DNA from: Motiliproteus sp036961355
Lineage (GTDB): Bacteria > Pseudomonadota > Gammaproteobacteria > Pseudomonadales > Balneatricaceae
Assembly: GCA_036961355.1 (NCBI GenBank)
Contig: JBALVL010000026.1
Coordinates: 9,256-73,255 of the forward strand
Length of the DNA: 64,000 bases
Direction: 5' to 3'
Position numbers and translations under genes: made by a program. The notes beneath the pieces are model-generated. The model was not told the DNA's origin. It did not search any database and worked only from the letters and a program-made list of their open reading frames with translations. This document shows positions 9,301 to 17,966 of this stretch, one piece after another; within the stretch, counting starts at the first letter, position 1, and each line of letters begins with the position of its first letter.

Positions 9301-10225
9301 GCTGTCGGGGCAAAACTTTGAAGCGATCGACACCGACGAGGCAAAGGTTCGAGCCTCTCCCGAGTTAACGTTTAGCATGAACCCAAAAGTGACCCGTCTT
9401 ACCGGTCAGCTAACGATACCCTGGGCGCGTTTAACACCGCCCGACTTTAGCAATGCGGTAAGCGTCAGTAGCGATGTCACGATCATCCAACAGCAGCAAT
9501 CTAGTGCGGTTGCATCGTCCTTTGAGGCCGACTTGGAACTCATTCTCGGTGATGACGTGCAAGCCGAGGGGTTTGGTTTTGAGGGTAACCTCAACGGTAA
9601 ACTCAGGCTTCAGGAGGATTCGGTACGGGCGACACGTGCTAGCGGAGATATCGAGGTCGAATCCGGTATGTATGAGATCTATGGTCAGGAGCTTGATATC
9701 GAACGCGGTCGGTTTGTCTACACCGGAGGCCCGGTCGATAATCCCGGGCTTGATTTAAGAGTCGTCAGAGAGATCGATAAGGTGAAAGTGGGGGCGTTTG
9801 TCGGTGGTGATCTGCGCGAGCCCAAGATCGAGCTGTTGTCGGAACCGGCCATGCCCGATGCCAGCGTGCTGTCATACCTGTTGCTGGGAAGGTCACCGGA
9901 GAACACCGGATCGAGTGAGCAGTCGATGATGAGTCGGGCGGCACTGGCGTTAAGCGCCAGCGGTGGCAATCAAATCACAGATCGGCTCAGCTCGGCATTG
10001 AGCCTGGATGAATTGAAGATCGATACCGGTGATGAAAGCCAGGACGCAGCCCTGTATATCGGCAAGTACCTGTCGCCCAAAATCTATGTCCGTTATGGCG
10101 TCGGGCTGGTGTCATCGAGCAACAGTCTTTTCCTGCGCTACGACCTGGACGACCAGTGGCAGTTGGAGTCTCAAACCAATGCAGAAAAAAGCGGTACCGA
10201 CCTGTTTTATACCTTGGATCGCTAG
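6314..10225 (+). CDS. tamB: Translocation and assembly module protein TamB
   Basis: Encodes 1303 aa from the ATG overlapping the tamA stop; longer readings start inside tamA. An N-terminal membrane helix (IGIGLLLMMLLLAATLGWLL) anchors a very long beta-rich periplasmic body and a C-terminal TamB (DUF490) domain with SVLSYLLLGRSP and KYLSPKIYVRYGVGL. The family forms a periplasm-spanning hydrophobic groove linking inner membrane to TamA and is implicated in phospholipid transport. Two low-complexity insertions occur: two 24-bp units (LSEQNT) at 7610-7657 and four GKNT units at 8913-8960. Confidence 0.93.
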   Translation: MTWMKRSVRAIGIGLLLMMLLLAATLGWLLSASGSNWLLQTAITQLQLPLTVALLEAGMGSTIRLGSVRYVTPELEFELDAAELIWRPAKLLQGQLWVDQLIIDGLAIELAQQADQSDTDPAPLLPLNLAEIPITVELVLLQLNGFSLAQQRKPLLELIDARLSATAVLPEVKIHHLKLQHELAQLQLEGAIELSQQVPLQISLDWTLQHPEYGDHQGQATVAGDLEQLVIEHQLQGPANAQLALTLKQPLDQLSWQATLQLDSFDSGLLLPDRQNERYRGTLSAQGDLAHLQAEGTVEGAPAELGETSLAFKLRADSQQLQLKQVYLQLPKIDSDVAISGWVRNWLAQPEFDLAGSWNNLRYPLDSAAQYGSKSGRYQLSGDLEQFKLTLDAPLQITDAPELQLSFSGTGNQQGFEQLQLIGTLPSPSLEHLSEQNTEPLSEQNTGQSTKPPPVTATSPQGQLAINGKLNWQPDLNWDLSVNATAIDPAMFSPELTEWPGVVNLDATTQGQFQQQLQAEVDIRRLHGELRGETFESHAGLSFSDGLLQIHQLEMLSNQLTLLASGTLGEQLDLNYQLEAKRLDRLLPDLAGQLHAEGRVQGSPSSPVATASVTAHKLKYLDSSVASLNLQLDVDLSGQQHSQLQLDAQQLRHQQLSWDRFNVSGEGTAKQHQFGLTLQGGDINLDLAGSGAINEASWQGLLTTLALNGDDIGTWALQDSVVTELSPDRSQLSALCLKQQDGDAKLCAQATWQPAGTTVAELDLQGLPLPLFAPWLPPETEITGLLFSTAKLSMAPNSAPLFTIEARTEKGSIQVLEQASLTLQQFHFNASGDQQTISGQLGLEVPEIGATLSSTVRIAQPEQPSSGKNTGKNTGKNTGKSTGNSPITGQLDLQVAELGIVSELFPELSQVKGHIDGALRLSGTLQAPQVAGHLELDNGEMEIPALGTRLESIRIKLDSQPESPELMTLQGQVTSGGGALKLEGQLQLAESQLLLQLSGQNFEAIDTDEAKVRASPELTFSMNPKVTRLTGQLTIPWARLTPPDFSNAVSVSSDVTIIQQQQSSAVASSFEADLELILGDDVQAEGFGFEGNLNGKLRLQEDSVRATRASGDIEVESGMYEIYGQELDIERGRFVYTGGPVDNPGLDLRVVREIDKVKVGAFVGGDLREPKIELLSEPAMPDASVLSYLLLGRSPENTGSSEQSMMSRAALALSASGGNQITDRLSSALSLDELKIDTGDESQDAALYIGKYLSPKIYVRYGVGLVSSSNSLFLRYDLDDQWQLESQTNAEKSGTDLFYTLDR
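8913..8960 (+). repeat. In-frame 12-bp tandem repeat in tamB
   Basis: Four near-identical 12-bp units (GGAAAGAAYACC type) encode Gly-Lys-Asn-Thr repeats in tamB. The unit length is a multiple of three, so copy-number change would keep the frame. Confidence 0.85.
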
Positions 10226-10319
10226 CCGGGGCTGTCCATGCCGGAAAAGCCCAGACAGGGCTTTGTCGTGCCATTGATTATTGAGTGAAGAAGCTCAGAA
10301 AATGGATTCGACCGCACCA

Positions 10320-10706
10320 TTACAGGCCAATGTAGTTAGACACTTCAAAGGCATCGGGCTTGCCCTCTTCGAAGCCAAAGTAACAAACCGCTTCGGTCGC
10401 GCCGGTGCTTTTATCCAGAATACCCAATACAAACTCCTGCTTGTGCTCTTTCGCCAGGGTATAGAAGAAACTCAGCGGGGCTTTGAGTTCCTGTTTGCGT
10501 TTCACCTTGAGATGAACCCCCAGTACAGGCAACTCCGGCGTGGCCAGGGCCTCATCGTCGGGTTCGCTGCTGCGCGAGTCTACCAGCACTACATTGGTCG
10601 GGTTCTGTTCAACCCATGCTGAGATCGACTCGCAGATCGGGCCGCTCACCTTGTCATACTGGGCGGGTTCAACGTGAGTGCCATCAAGGTAGATAAACAG
10701 GTCCAT
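10320..10706 (-). CDS. Conserved hypothetical protein, 128 aa
   Basis: I do not recognise a named family. The protein starts MDLFIYLDGTHVEP, is soluble, has no signal peptide or membrane helix, and ends FEVSNYIGL. Good codon pattern, a complete frame, convergence with tamB and a spacing of 94 bp support a real gene. It stands alone, with the next minus-strand gene 115 bp upstream. Function cannot be inferred. Confidence 0.6.
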   Translation of the reverse strand: MDLFIYLDGTHVEPAQYDKVSGPICESISAWVEQNPTNVVLVDSRSSEPDDEALATPELPVLGVHLKVKRKQELKAPLSFFYTLAKEHKQEFVLGILDKSTGATEAVCYFGFEEGKPDAFEVSNYIGL

Positions 10707-10821
10707 AAGTATCGGTTCCGGTCAAAGTCATGGAGTCCAAATGCTCCGCAGTGAATGATACCGTTTTTATCGAGATTTATGAAAAATGCCGGCCAGGCGG
10801 GTGCCGGTGACTGTTAGCAAA

Positions 10822-11805
10822 TTAAGGGATCAGGATAGTTGATCCTTTTGTGCCTCGGCTTTCCAGTGTCTGATGCGCATCGTTAACCTGGTTCAGGGGC
10901 CATGTGGCACCGATGTGGACCTTCAAAATACCCTCGCCGATACTGTCGAACAGCTGTCGGGATGCGTTATCGAGCCAGGAACGTTGTTCGGTAAAGTGAA
11001 ACAGAATCGGGCGGCATACGTTCAGTGATCCACTGGCGAGATCTGAAATACGAAACTGATCGGCCATACCCGAAGACTGACCAAAACTGACCAATGATCC
11101 GAATCTCTTTAAACATTCGATAGACCCCATGATGGTGTCTTTGCCAATGCTGTCATAGACCACGGACACACCTTCACCCTGTGTCAGTTCCATAACGCGA
11201 GCAACGAAATCTTCGCTCTTATAATCAATGACCTCGTCAAACCCATTGGCCTTGGCCAAGGCGCACTTTTGAGCGCCTCCTGCAGTTCCGATGGTACGGA
11301 CGCCTTTTGACTTGAGCCACTGGCCCGCTAATAAGCCGACGCCTCCGGCCGCAGCATGAAACAACACGGTTTCTCCCGCTTTAACCGGATAGCTATCGTG
11401 CAGCAGGTAATAAGCAGTTAATCCTTTGAGCATGACCGCGGCGGCTTCTTGGTCGCTAACACTGTCGGGTATGTGAACGAGGTGTCGCTCTTCTACCGTT
11501 CGATGCGATGTATAGGAACCGTTGACCACTGTGTAGGCAACGCGGTCACCAACCGAAAAACCGGAAACATCGGCACCGATGGCTTCGATGACTCCCGCGC
11601 CTTCGCAGCCAAGAATCAGATCAGACTCTTGTGGCCAAGGGTAGAGTCCGGATCGGAAATAGGTATCGATGAAATTAACACCGACGGCGGTCTGCCGGAT
11701 CATCACTTCAGTGGCAGATGGTGTAGAGGGATCAATATCGACTTGTTTTAGGACCGATGTATCGCCCGGATGTGATGCCGTAATGGCATATGGTTGGTTA
11801 TTCAT
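10822..11805 (-). CDS. Zinc-independent NADPH:quinone oxidoreductase
   Basis: Encodes 327 aa of the medium-chain dehydrogenase/reductase superfamily, QOR branch. The N-terminal GroES-like part has GVNFIDTYFRSGLYPW and GCEGAGVIEAIG, both QOR signatures, and the nucleotide-binding part has AAAGGVGLLAGQWLK. The structural and catalytic zinc ligands of alcohol dehydrogenases are absent. Enzymes of this group reduce quinones with NADPH, often in oxidative or electrophile stress. It lies 20 bp downstream of the DUF1330 gene in the same direction, so the two probably form an operon. Confidence 0.88.
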   Translation of the reverse strand: MNNQPYAITASHPGDTSVLKQVDIDPSTPSATEVMIRQTAVGVNFIDTYFRSGLYPWPQESDLILGCEGAGVIEAIGADVSGFSVGDRVAYTVVNGSYTSHRTVEERHLVHIPDSVSDQEAAAVMLKGLTAYYLLHDSYPVKAGETVLFHAAAGGVGLLAGQWLKSKGVRTIGTAGGAQKCALAKANGFDEVIDYKSEDFVARVMELTQGEGVSVVYDSIGKDTIMGSIECLKRFGSLVSFGQSSGMADQFRISDLASGSLNVCRPILFHFTEQRSWLDNASRQLFDSIGEGILKVHIGATWPLNQVNDAHQTLESRGTKGSTILIP

Positions 11806-11825
11806 AAATTCGTTCCGTATCGTGT

Positions 11826-12161
11826 TCAGACAGGTATGACGGGGGCAAGCTGTGGATCGGGATTGAGGCTGTTGTCGCTGCCTTCGATCACAAAAATTCT
11901 TGCCTCGGAAGAGGCGTGGCGATAAACCACCGCCTCTTGATAGGCAGGGTCAGCCATCCAATCTAAAATGGCCTGCTTGGAGGGAAACTCCAGTAGCACC
12001 ATGCGGTCCTTATAGGGCTCGCCCTCTATGGTTAAGACGTCGCCGCCACGCGCCAGAAACTTACCACCATACTGTTTCACGATAGCCGGAGTTCGGTCGG
12101 TATATTTTCGATAGGTTTCGGCATCGGTGATCGACATCATCGAGACAATATAGGCAGGCAT
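11826..12161 (-). CDS. DUF1330 family protein
   Basis: Encodes 111 aa with the DUF1330 (dimeric ferredoxin-like barrel) pattern: MPAYIVSMMSITDAETYRKY, FLARGGDVLTIEG and MVLLEFPSKQAILDWMADPAYQ. A good ribosome binding site (AGGAG on the minus strand) precedes the ATG. Members are small dimeric proteins frequently next to oxidoreductases; no reaction is established. First gene of a probable two-gene operon with the quinone oxidoreductase, divergent from an Lrp-type regulator. Confidence 0.85.
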   Translation of the reverse strand: MPAYIVSMMSITDAETYRKYTDRTPAIVKQYGGKFLARGGDVLTIEGEPYKDRMVLLEFPSKQAILDWMADPAYQEAVVYRHASSEARIFVIEGSDNSLNPDPQLAPVIPV

Positions 12162-12274
12162 ATCTGGCTCCTTTTGTTAATTTGGGTAGCGATCGTCGCT
12201 ACCACAAAGGTTCTCTAAGTCGCGCTCGATCCATCGCTATAGATTACCGATTGATGTGCAAAAGGTGCTTTCTA

Positions 12275-12307
12275 ATATTCTGTAATTTTTGGCTATGTGA
12301 AGAATAT
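12275..12307. promoter_or_regulatory. Inverted repeat upstream of Lrp-type gene
   Basis: ATATTCT and AGAATAT arms are separated by 19 bp in the AT-rich divergent region between the DUF1330/qor operon and the Lrp-type regulator. Lrp-type proteins bind AT-rich imperfect palindromes and usually autoregulate, so this is a candidate site only. Confidence 0.3.
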
Positions 12308-12358
12308 CATGCTTTAATTTGTTATCAATAAAGATAAATATTTTGAAAGGGCTGCAAA

Positions 12359-12829
12359 TTGGCAAATGAAAGTATTGATGCAATCGATCGGTCGATTCTT
12401 CGGACACTGGTGGCTGAAGGGAAGATAAAAAACAAGGATCTGGCAGAACGCGTGGCGCTATCAGCCAGCCCCTGTTGGCAACGGGTGCGTCGGCTCGAAG
12501 AGGAGGGGTACATCACCGGCTATTCGGCGATTCTGGATCCGGAGCGTCTGGGTGCACCCGATACGGTTTTTGTTGAAATTCAAATGGACAAACATGACGC
12601 TCATCATCCCGAAGAGCTCGGGGCCGCGCTTGCCGCGTTGGACGAGGTGCTTGAGATACACCTGACGACAGGAAGCTATGACTATATCCTCAAGGTCGCC
12701 GTCTATGGCACCAAAGGTTTCGAGGAGTTCATCCGAGGTAAACTGTCAAAAATATCCGGCATTCGCCACTCTCGCTCCAGTTTTGCGTTGAAGTGTTTGA
12801 AGCGCGCCCAGGTACATATCCCCGATTGA
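12359..12829 (+). CDS. Lrp/AsnC family transcriptional regulator
   Basis: Encodes 156 aa. The start is a TTG preceded by GAAAGG with good spacing; the only nearby ATG is out of frame. N-terminal helix-turn-helix: AIDRSILRTLVAEGKIKNKDLAERVALSASP, then a C-terminal RAM/AsnC ligand domain with LEIHLTTGSYDYILKV. Members respond to amino acids. It ends 22 bp from the 3' end of the convergent amino-acid dehydrogenase gene and is divergent from the DUF1330/qor operon; control of the dehydrogenase is a plausible inference, since Lrp relatives (BkdR type) regulate branched-chain catabolism. Confidence 0.88.
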   Translation: MANESIDAIDRSILRTLVAEGKIKNKDLAERVALSASPCWQRVRRLEEEGYITGYSAILDPERLGAPDTVFVEIQMDKHDAHHPEELGAALAALDEVLEIHLTTGSYDYILKVAVYGTKGFEEFIRGKLSKISGIRHSRSSFALKCLKRAQVHIPD

Positions 12830-12851
12830 TCGGTTCGATAGACTATTCACT

Positions 12852-13907
12852 TCAGGCCTGCTTGGTTCGGGTGATGCGGTCCATTGCCATCTGCTCTGCG
12901 ATCGTTTGTGTTTGGACACCTTCGTCGCAAGAGCGGTTGAGGATTTCGAGTGTCGTATCGTAGATGCTGGCGATTCGGTCAAGTGCATTCTCCTTGTCGA
13001 ACGTCGTGAAAATAGCCATAGCACAGGCTGTAATTCCGCCACCGTTGACGATGAAATCGGGGGCATAAGCGATGCCAAGCTCCATCAGTTGGTCGCCATG
13101 TTCGGGGCGTTCTAGCTGGTTGTTAGCCAGGCCAGCAATCGCCCGGCATTTTAGTTGAGGGAGGGTTTCGTCATTCAAAATCCCGCCCATCGCACAAGGT
13201 ACGAAGATGTCGACGTCCTGAGAGTAGATCGCATCCGGGGCTACCGGGGTGACGCCAAAGTCAGACACCATCTGTGCCAGAGCTGTTTTATTTACATCGG
13301 TAGCAATAATTTGCGCGCCCTTGGCGGACATCTGCTCAATCAGGTCGGCGCCTGTTTGCCCCACACCCTGAACCGATACGCGCAGGCCGTTCATATCATC
13401 GCTACCGCGTAAGTAAGTGGTGGCGGCGCGAATGCCGTGGAAGCCGCCGATGGCGGTGTAATGTGCCGGTTGGAAATCAGCCTCGAACTCACCGGCACGG
13501 GCAAAGATGAAGTCGCACTCTTCGGCCATGATATCCGCGTCTTTGGCTGAAACGCCGACATCTATCGCCGTCCAATAGGCGCCCTTTAGCCGCGCGACAT
13601 GGCGGGCCATTGCCCGCAGGCGGGCCTCTTTCTGCGGAGAGGCGGGATCACCGATGATGACACATTTTCCACCACCGACCGGTAGCTTCGCCGCTGAGTT
13701 CTTCATCGTCATCCCGCGCGATAGGCGGAGCACGTCTTTCAGCGCGTCTGCGGTCGACGGGTACGGGTACATCCGGCATCCTCCTGCCGCAGGTCCCAGC
13801 ACGGTGCTGTGAATGCCTATAATTCCCTGTAATCCGCTGGCTTGGTCGGAAACAAAAATCACCTGCTCGTGATTATCAAAATCCGGATGAGAAAATAGGT
13901 CGCTCAT
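12852..13907 (-). CDS. Glu/Leu/Phe/Val dehydrogenase (leucine dehydrogenase type)
   Basis: Encodes 351 aa of the Glu/Leu/Phe/Val dehydrogenase family, in the size range of leucine/phenylalanine dehydrogenases. Seen: the catalytic lysine region KNSAAKLPVGGGKCVI, the metal-free active-site stretch TAIDVGVSAKD, and the Rossmann motif VQGVGQTGADL. These enzymes catalyse NAD+-dependent oxidative deamination of an L-amino acid to the 2-oxo acid and ammonia. Substrate (leucine versus phenylalanine or valine) is not settled by eye. Transcribed alone toward the Lrp-type gene. Confidence 0.85.
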   Translation of the reverse strand: MSDLFSHPDFDNHEQVIFVSDQASGLQGIIGIHSTVLGPAAGGCRMYPYPSTADALKDVLRLSRGMTMKNSAAKLPVGGGKCVIIGDPASPQKEARLRAMARHVARLKGAYWTAIDVGVSAKDADIMAEECDFIFARAGEFEADFQPAHYTAIGGFHGIRAATTYLRGSDDMNGLRVSVQGVGQTGADLIEQMSAKGAQIIATDVNKTALAQMVSDFGVTPVAPDAIYSQDVDIFVPCAMGGILNDETLPQLKCRAIAGLANNQLERPEHGDQLMELGIAYAPDFIVNGGGITACAMAIFTTFDKENALDRIASIYDTTLEILNRSCDEGVQTQTIAEQMAMDRITRTKQA

Positions 13908-14304
13908 GCTACCTCCTGATAAATTTATTGATGCTGAAGATGTGATATTGAGACGCTATTAATGAGCGAACCGGCATCTAAAACTCACGGCGGGTAAGTC
14001 ATCAGTTATGACCAATAGATTATCGGGTGCGAGGCAGAAGGTGCTTCTTTGTTTTTGCTGATTAAGCAGGTTTGCAGGATAGGTTTTCTTTTATTACGTG
14101 AAAAAAAGAATAATATTTTGACTGAATAAAGGCTGGGGAAATTACTGCGATTGAATGCAACGGCTGGCCAGTTGTTCGTTCTAAGCAGCAGGCTTTGTAC
14201 TTCTGACTGGCGGGCCTGTACGTCTTAACCGGTGAACCGAGGCCAACAAAAGTTTGATGGCCATTGTTACTCACCCGGTGCGTAGGGTTGAATTCGAGGG
14301 CCGC
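13908..14304. other. Intergenic region
   Basis: A 397-bp stretch between the TPR-protein gene and the dehydrogenase. One 70-codon minus-strand frame (14062-14274) is present but has no initiation signal I trust and no family resemblance. No convincing terminator or RNA gene was seen; the dehydrogenase promoter should be near 13920-14050. Confidence 0.4.
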
Positions 14305-15981
14305 TTATCGAACCCGGTGGCGGAATTTCTCGTAAGCTTCTTTTCCTTCAGGGTTACCCATCTCTGCTGCAATCTTGGCATTGCTGACTGCCGAGTGGAT
14401 ATCGCCTTTGTGATAATACGCACCGCCTCGTTCTACGTAGGCTCTGCTGTTGTTTGGATCGAAAGCGATGTATTGATCCCAATAGGTAATGATCTGGTTC
14501 CAGTCCTTACGCTTTGCTAACACCCAGTCCAGTAACAGGTAAGAGTCAAAGGCATTGGGGTCAAGAACGATGGATTTCTTTAGCGCCAGTAGTGCCGAAT
14601 CCAGTTGGTTTTCATCGATGTGGGCCCTGGCCTTTCGGTAGTGCAGGTAAGCATTTTCCGGGTCTAAGCGCAGGGCCGAATCGAACTTGCTAAGCGCCTC
14701 AGCCGGCTTGTATTTTTTCTTTAATTCATAGCCTTGGCGGGTATATTCATCGATCAGCCAACGGCGAAGTTTGGCAATACTTTTGTCACTGGGTCTGAGC
14801 GCTCGGGCACGTTCGATATCGGATATCGCATCATCGTACTGCTCGAGCTTTGTCAAAGCATGGGCGCGCCAGTAGTAGTATTTGCCATCCTCTGAATACA
14901 GTGAGATGGCACGATTTAAGTCGGTGATGGCGTCTTGGTAATTTTCACGGCGATAACTATTTTTACCCCGGTCCATCAACGTCCGATGATTTTCGCCGTA
15001 ACTCAGCGCTTTGGTGTATAGCTCCTCGGCTACACTGTAGGCTCCAATTATCGCCTTTAGGTCTGCTGCATCGGCATAACTGTCGCCTTGCAGTAACTTA
15101 AGATTAGGATTTTTAGACGCCTGCTTCAGTGCCAAGTTGGCATAAGCTTGCATCTGTTCAAAAGAGCCGCCCCAGCGGGGAGAAATGGCCTGTAGATAAC
15201 GTGCTCGAACGTAATAGGAAGCGGGACTTATCGCTAGCGCCTGATCGGCTACCGCTGCCGCGGATTCTTGGCTGCCCATGGAACTCGCTATCGAGACAAG
15301 CAGCGAGTAAGACACCATAGACTGCTTATTCATGCTCAGGACCGTTTCTAAATCTTTCGCGGCCTTGTTGAGATAGACAGTCATGCCTTCAAGTTGCTTT
15401 TGTTTGGTTTCACTTGACCATTTACCTCCCCTGATTGCCCAACCTTGACGGTAAAAATACTTGGCTCTGGCCAGGAAGGGGACGTAACTGCCTGGGGTGG
15501 TGTTAACCCAAGCCGTAAGGGGGGCTTCGAGAGAAGAGTCCTCAGTGTCGAACGTTGCATACGCTGTGAATAGGGCGTCTTCCGCTGAGATGTTCGACTC
15601 AGATTGTGCCTGTAGATCGTCCAACAGGCGATTGAGTGTCTCGAACTGATGCTCGAGTAATAACCCTCTCAGCTTTAGAACCGTACTCGGCGGGTAGGCT
15701 TGCTGGCTTGAATCTGTTGTCGCCAGATTTGGTGCGCGTTGAGGTGTCGGGGGATTGGGTTTGCTGGCCGTTTTTTTATTGTTATCAGACTCTTCAACGG
15801 AGCTTTTAGCGGACTCTTTTACAGAGATTTTTGTTGGTTCTTTTAGAGAATGACGCTGCTCAGGCGGACGGTCACTAAAGTGCATCTGACCATTGGCATC
15901 GACCCATTTGTAGATTTGAGAATGTGCCGGCTGGATCAAGATAAAACAGCAAAGAATCAGAAGTGGTCGCTGTATGCTCAT
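14305..15981 (-). CDS. Secreted DUF4124 and TPR-repeat protein
   Basis: Encodes 558 aa. A signal peptide (LLILCCFILIQPAHS) leads into a DUF4124 domain (QIYKWVDANGQMHFSDRPP), a Lys/Ser/Glu/Thr-rich linker (about 45-90), and then a long series of tetratricopeptide repeats; typical repeat cores are ENYQDAITDLNRAISLY, EQYDDAISDIERARAL and LDSALLALKKSIVLDP. Location is the periplasm. TPR arrays bind protein partners; no partner is identified. It lies 213 bp downstream of the tail-sheath gene on the same strand, but with a gap too large to assume an operon. Confidence 0.8.
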   Translation of the reverse strand: MSIQRPLLILCCFILIQPAHSQIYKWVDANGQMHFSDRPPEQRHSLKEPTKISVKESAKSSVEESDNNKKTASKPNPPTPQRAPNLATTDSSQQAYPPSTVLKLRGLLLEHQFETLNRLLDDLQAQSESNISAEDALFTAYATFDTEDSSLEAPLTAWVNTTPGSYVPFLARAKYFYRQGWAIRGGKWSSETKQKQLEGMTVYLNKAAKDLETVLSMNKQSMVSYSLLVSIASSMGSQESAAAVADQALAISPASYYVRARYLQAISPRWGGSFEQMQAYANLALKQASKNPNLKLLQGDSYADAADLKAIIGAYSVAEELYTKALSYGENHRTLMDRGKNSYRRENYQDAITDLNRAISLYSEDGKYYYWRAHALTKLEQYDDAISDIERARALRPSDKSIAKLRRWLIDEYTRQGYELKKKYKPAEALSKFDSALRLDPENAYLHYRKARAHIDENQLDSALLALKKSIVLDPNAFDSYLLLDWVLAKRKDWNQIITYWDQYIAFDPNNSRAYVERGGAYYHKGDIHSAVSNAKIAAEMGNPEGKEAYEKFRHRVR

Positions 15982-16194
15982 TTAAGGTGCCTCCTTGGCG
16001 TTACTGCTATCCATTTGCTCAATTAGCCACAGTGGGATGAAAAATCCGCTGCCCGGATTAATCATATGCAGAGACTTATTGAGCTTGCGGAGGTTAACTT
16101 ATCAGCTGTAACCGATGCAGACAACTAAGGTACTGCATACGGTATTGCTGAGAAAAAGTCACTGAACCGAACCTACAGCGCGCCCTTTTTTAGA

Positions 16195-17676
16195 TCAGGA
16201 TGCCTGCATCTTGTGGGTGATCTTGAGGGGGATGAATTCAGCGGATCGAATTACCGCCATACCGATCTCAATGATCAAGCGCCCTTCGAGAATATCCTGA
16301 GCAGTCATGGTCTTGCTGAGGCCGATATTAACGTAGAAGGCGTCTTTCGGTTTGGAGCCCGCTAGCGCTCCCTCTCGCCATTTCTGGGTCAGGTAATTCT
16401 CGATCATGCTCTTGAGCTTGACCCATAGCGCCGCATCATTGGCTTCGAATACGGCCCATTCGGTTGATCTCCGGATCGATTCTTCGGCCATGATGAAGAA
16501 ACGTTGTACCGGTATGTAACGCCATTCCCGATCGTTTCCAGCCAGAGTACGTGCGCCCCAGATCAGTGTGCCTTTGCCGGGGAAGCTGCGGATCGCATTG
16601 ATCGACTTACCCGAGGTGACATCAATATTGAGCGACGCTTGGTCGGCATTGTCGATCATTACGGTTGGCCCTTTGACGGAAGTCAGGCTGACATTTGCCG
16701 GTGCTTTCCAGACACCTCGCTCATTATCGACCTTGGCATAGGCACCTGCCACGGCACCGCTTGGCGGCAGGATCATCCCTGTTGTTTGGATGGCGGCCAC
16801 GATGGCGGCATAGATGGGGTTGGAGTTCCTCAGGCTGATCGCCAGTTCGTCGATATCGTCTTGGGCGGTGGCGACGGTGTTATCGGTGGCGCTTTCGACG
16901 GCGCTATCAATTGCGCTGTCGATTGCGGTGATGGCCGCAACGTCCAGACCGGCTGCCGCTGTAATCTCCGACAGCGTCAGGGCTGCGTCACTAGCGTCGA
17001 GCAGGTTGATATCCTGATAAATAAACTGGGTCGCAAGCGTTGTGTGCAGATGCGGAGTATAGGCTGCACCGTATTTGAGATCGTTGATGCCGATGTTATT
17101 ACGGAATGCGCTGATACCGGCGCTGTGGTCGGAGGTTTGTTCCAGATCGAAGATGCAAAATCGATCCCGTCGTTTGCGACATTGCTCCAGCGCTTTTTTC
17201 TGCAGGTCGGATAGATCAACTCCCCCCATCAGCGCCGCCTCCGGAAACAGCAGCAGTGTCGGTTCGTCGCAGTTCTGTACGGCATCAATGCCCGCTTCCA
17301 GATCTGCCTTTGTCTTGGCACCGTCAGGGGCGTAATCAGCGACAGAGACGATGTAGCAATCACCACCGCCATTGTCGAAAAACAGTCGCAAGGAGTAATA
17401 CAGTTGGTAGTGCTGGGTCACCGTGACCTGGGTTGGCTGGTTGCTCGCATCCAACGTTACGGCAAGCGTTGCCGGTCGCGCCGGGCCACCGAACAGTTGC
17501 TCGTACTCCACCAGAGATCGGATACGTCGGGGGAGATGGGTGAGCGAGGCGCCGTTTTTATCCTGCGCCTTTTCGGTGTAACCAATAAAGGCCGGGATAG
17601 CGGTCTCGACTTCGGCCACCGACGGTGGAAAAGCAGATATCTCCTCGACATAAACGCCGGGCGTCTTGTAAATCAT
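16195..17676 (-). CDS. Orphan contractile tail sheath protein
   Basis: Encodes 493 aa with the full phage tail sheath architecture: N-terminal YKTPGVYVEE, an inserted variable middle domain, and the conserved C-terminal core with PPSGAVAGAYAKVDNERGVWKAPAN, GKGTLIWGARTL, YIPVQRFFIMAEESIRR and a final AEFIPLKITHK. Sheath proteins polymerise round an inner tube and contract to drive injection in phages, R-type bacteriocins and extracellular contractile injection systems. No tube, baseplate, spike or AAA+ partner lies nearby, which is unusual. An Ala/Asp-rich segment of four-residue repeats (IDSA type, about residues 250-268) lies in the middle domain. Confidence 0.87.
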   Translation of the reverse strand: MIYKTPGVYVEEISAFPPSVAEVETAIPAFIGYTEKAQDKNGASLTHLPRRIRSLVEYEQLFGGPARPATLAVTLDASNQPTQVTVTQHYQLYYSLRLFFDNGGGDCYIVSVADYAPDGAKTKADLEAGIDAVQNCDEPTLLLFPEAALMGGVDLSDLQKKALEQCRKRRDRFCIFDLEQTSDHSAGISAFRNNIGINDLKYGAAYTPHLHTTLATQFIYQDINLLDASDAALTLSEITAAAGLDVAAITAIDSAIDSAVESATDNTVATAQDDIDELAISLRNSNPIYAAIVAAIQTTGMILPPSGAVAGAYAKVDNERGVWKAPANVSLTSVKGPTVMIDNADQASLNIDVTSGKSINAIRSFPGKGTLIWGARTLAGNDREWRYIPVQRFFIMAEESIRRSTEWAVFEANDAALWVKLKSMIENYLTQKWREGALAGSKPKDAFYVNIGLSKTMTAQDILEGRLIIEIGMAVIRSAEFIPLKITHKMQAS

Positions 17677-17966
17677 CGTGTATCGCCTCCTGCTGATTGC
17701 TCTGACTGTTGACTCAGACTAGCAGCGAGCACCGGATTTTTACCGGATTGGAGTTACTTTTTTGTCGGAGAGGGCGCGCGAACCCTATAGCCGGTTAGCC
17801 ATACGGTTGGGATCAGTGGGGGGCTTGGTGTAAAAGTAGAGCGTTGAATACGCGGCTGCAGTGCTTTCTTGCATGGCGATATAGAAAAAGAGACCTTGGC
17901 TAACAGGGTTTGTGGCCGTGTCTAGCGCCTCAGAATAGAGGCGCCTTCGGTGTATTTACGGTGTTT

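Noticed and set aside
10246..10264. Hairpin AAAGCCC/GGGCTTT after tamB
   Set aside because: Short stem with no T tract; not convincing as a terminator.
14062..14274. 70-codon minus-strand frame in the dehydrogenase/TPR gap
   Set aside because: No ribosome binding site, no family resemblance, odd composition.
16504..17214. 236-codon plus-strand frame opposite the sheath gene
   Set aside because: Antisense shadow; the sheath frame carries clear conserved motifs.
17925..17944. Hairpin GCGCCTC/GAGGCGC downstream of arsR
   Set aside because: Good stem but no T tract on either strand.
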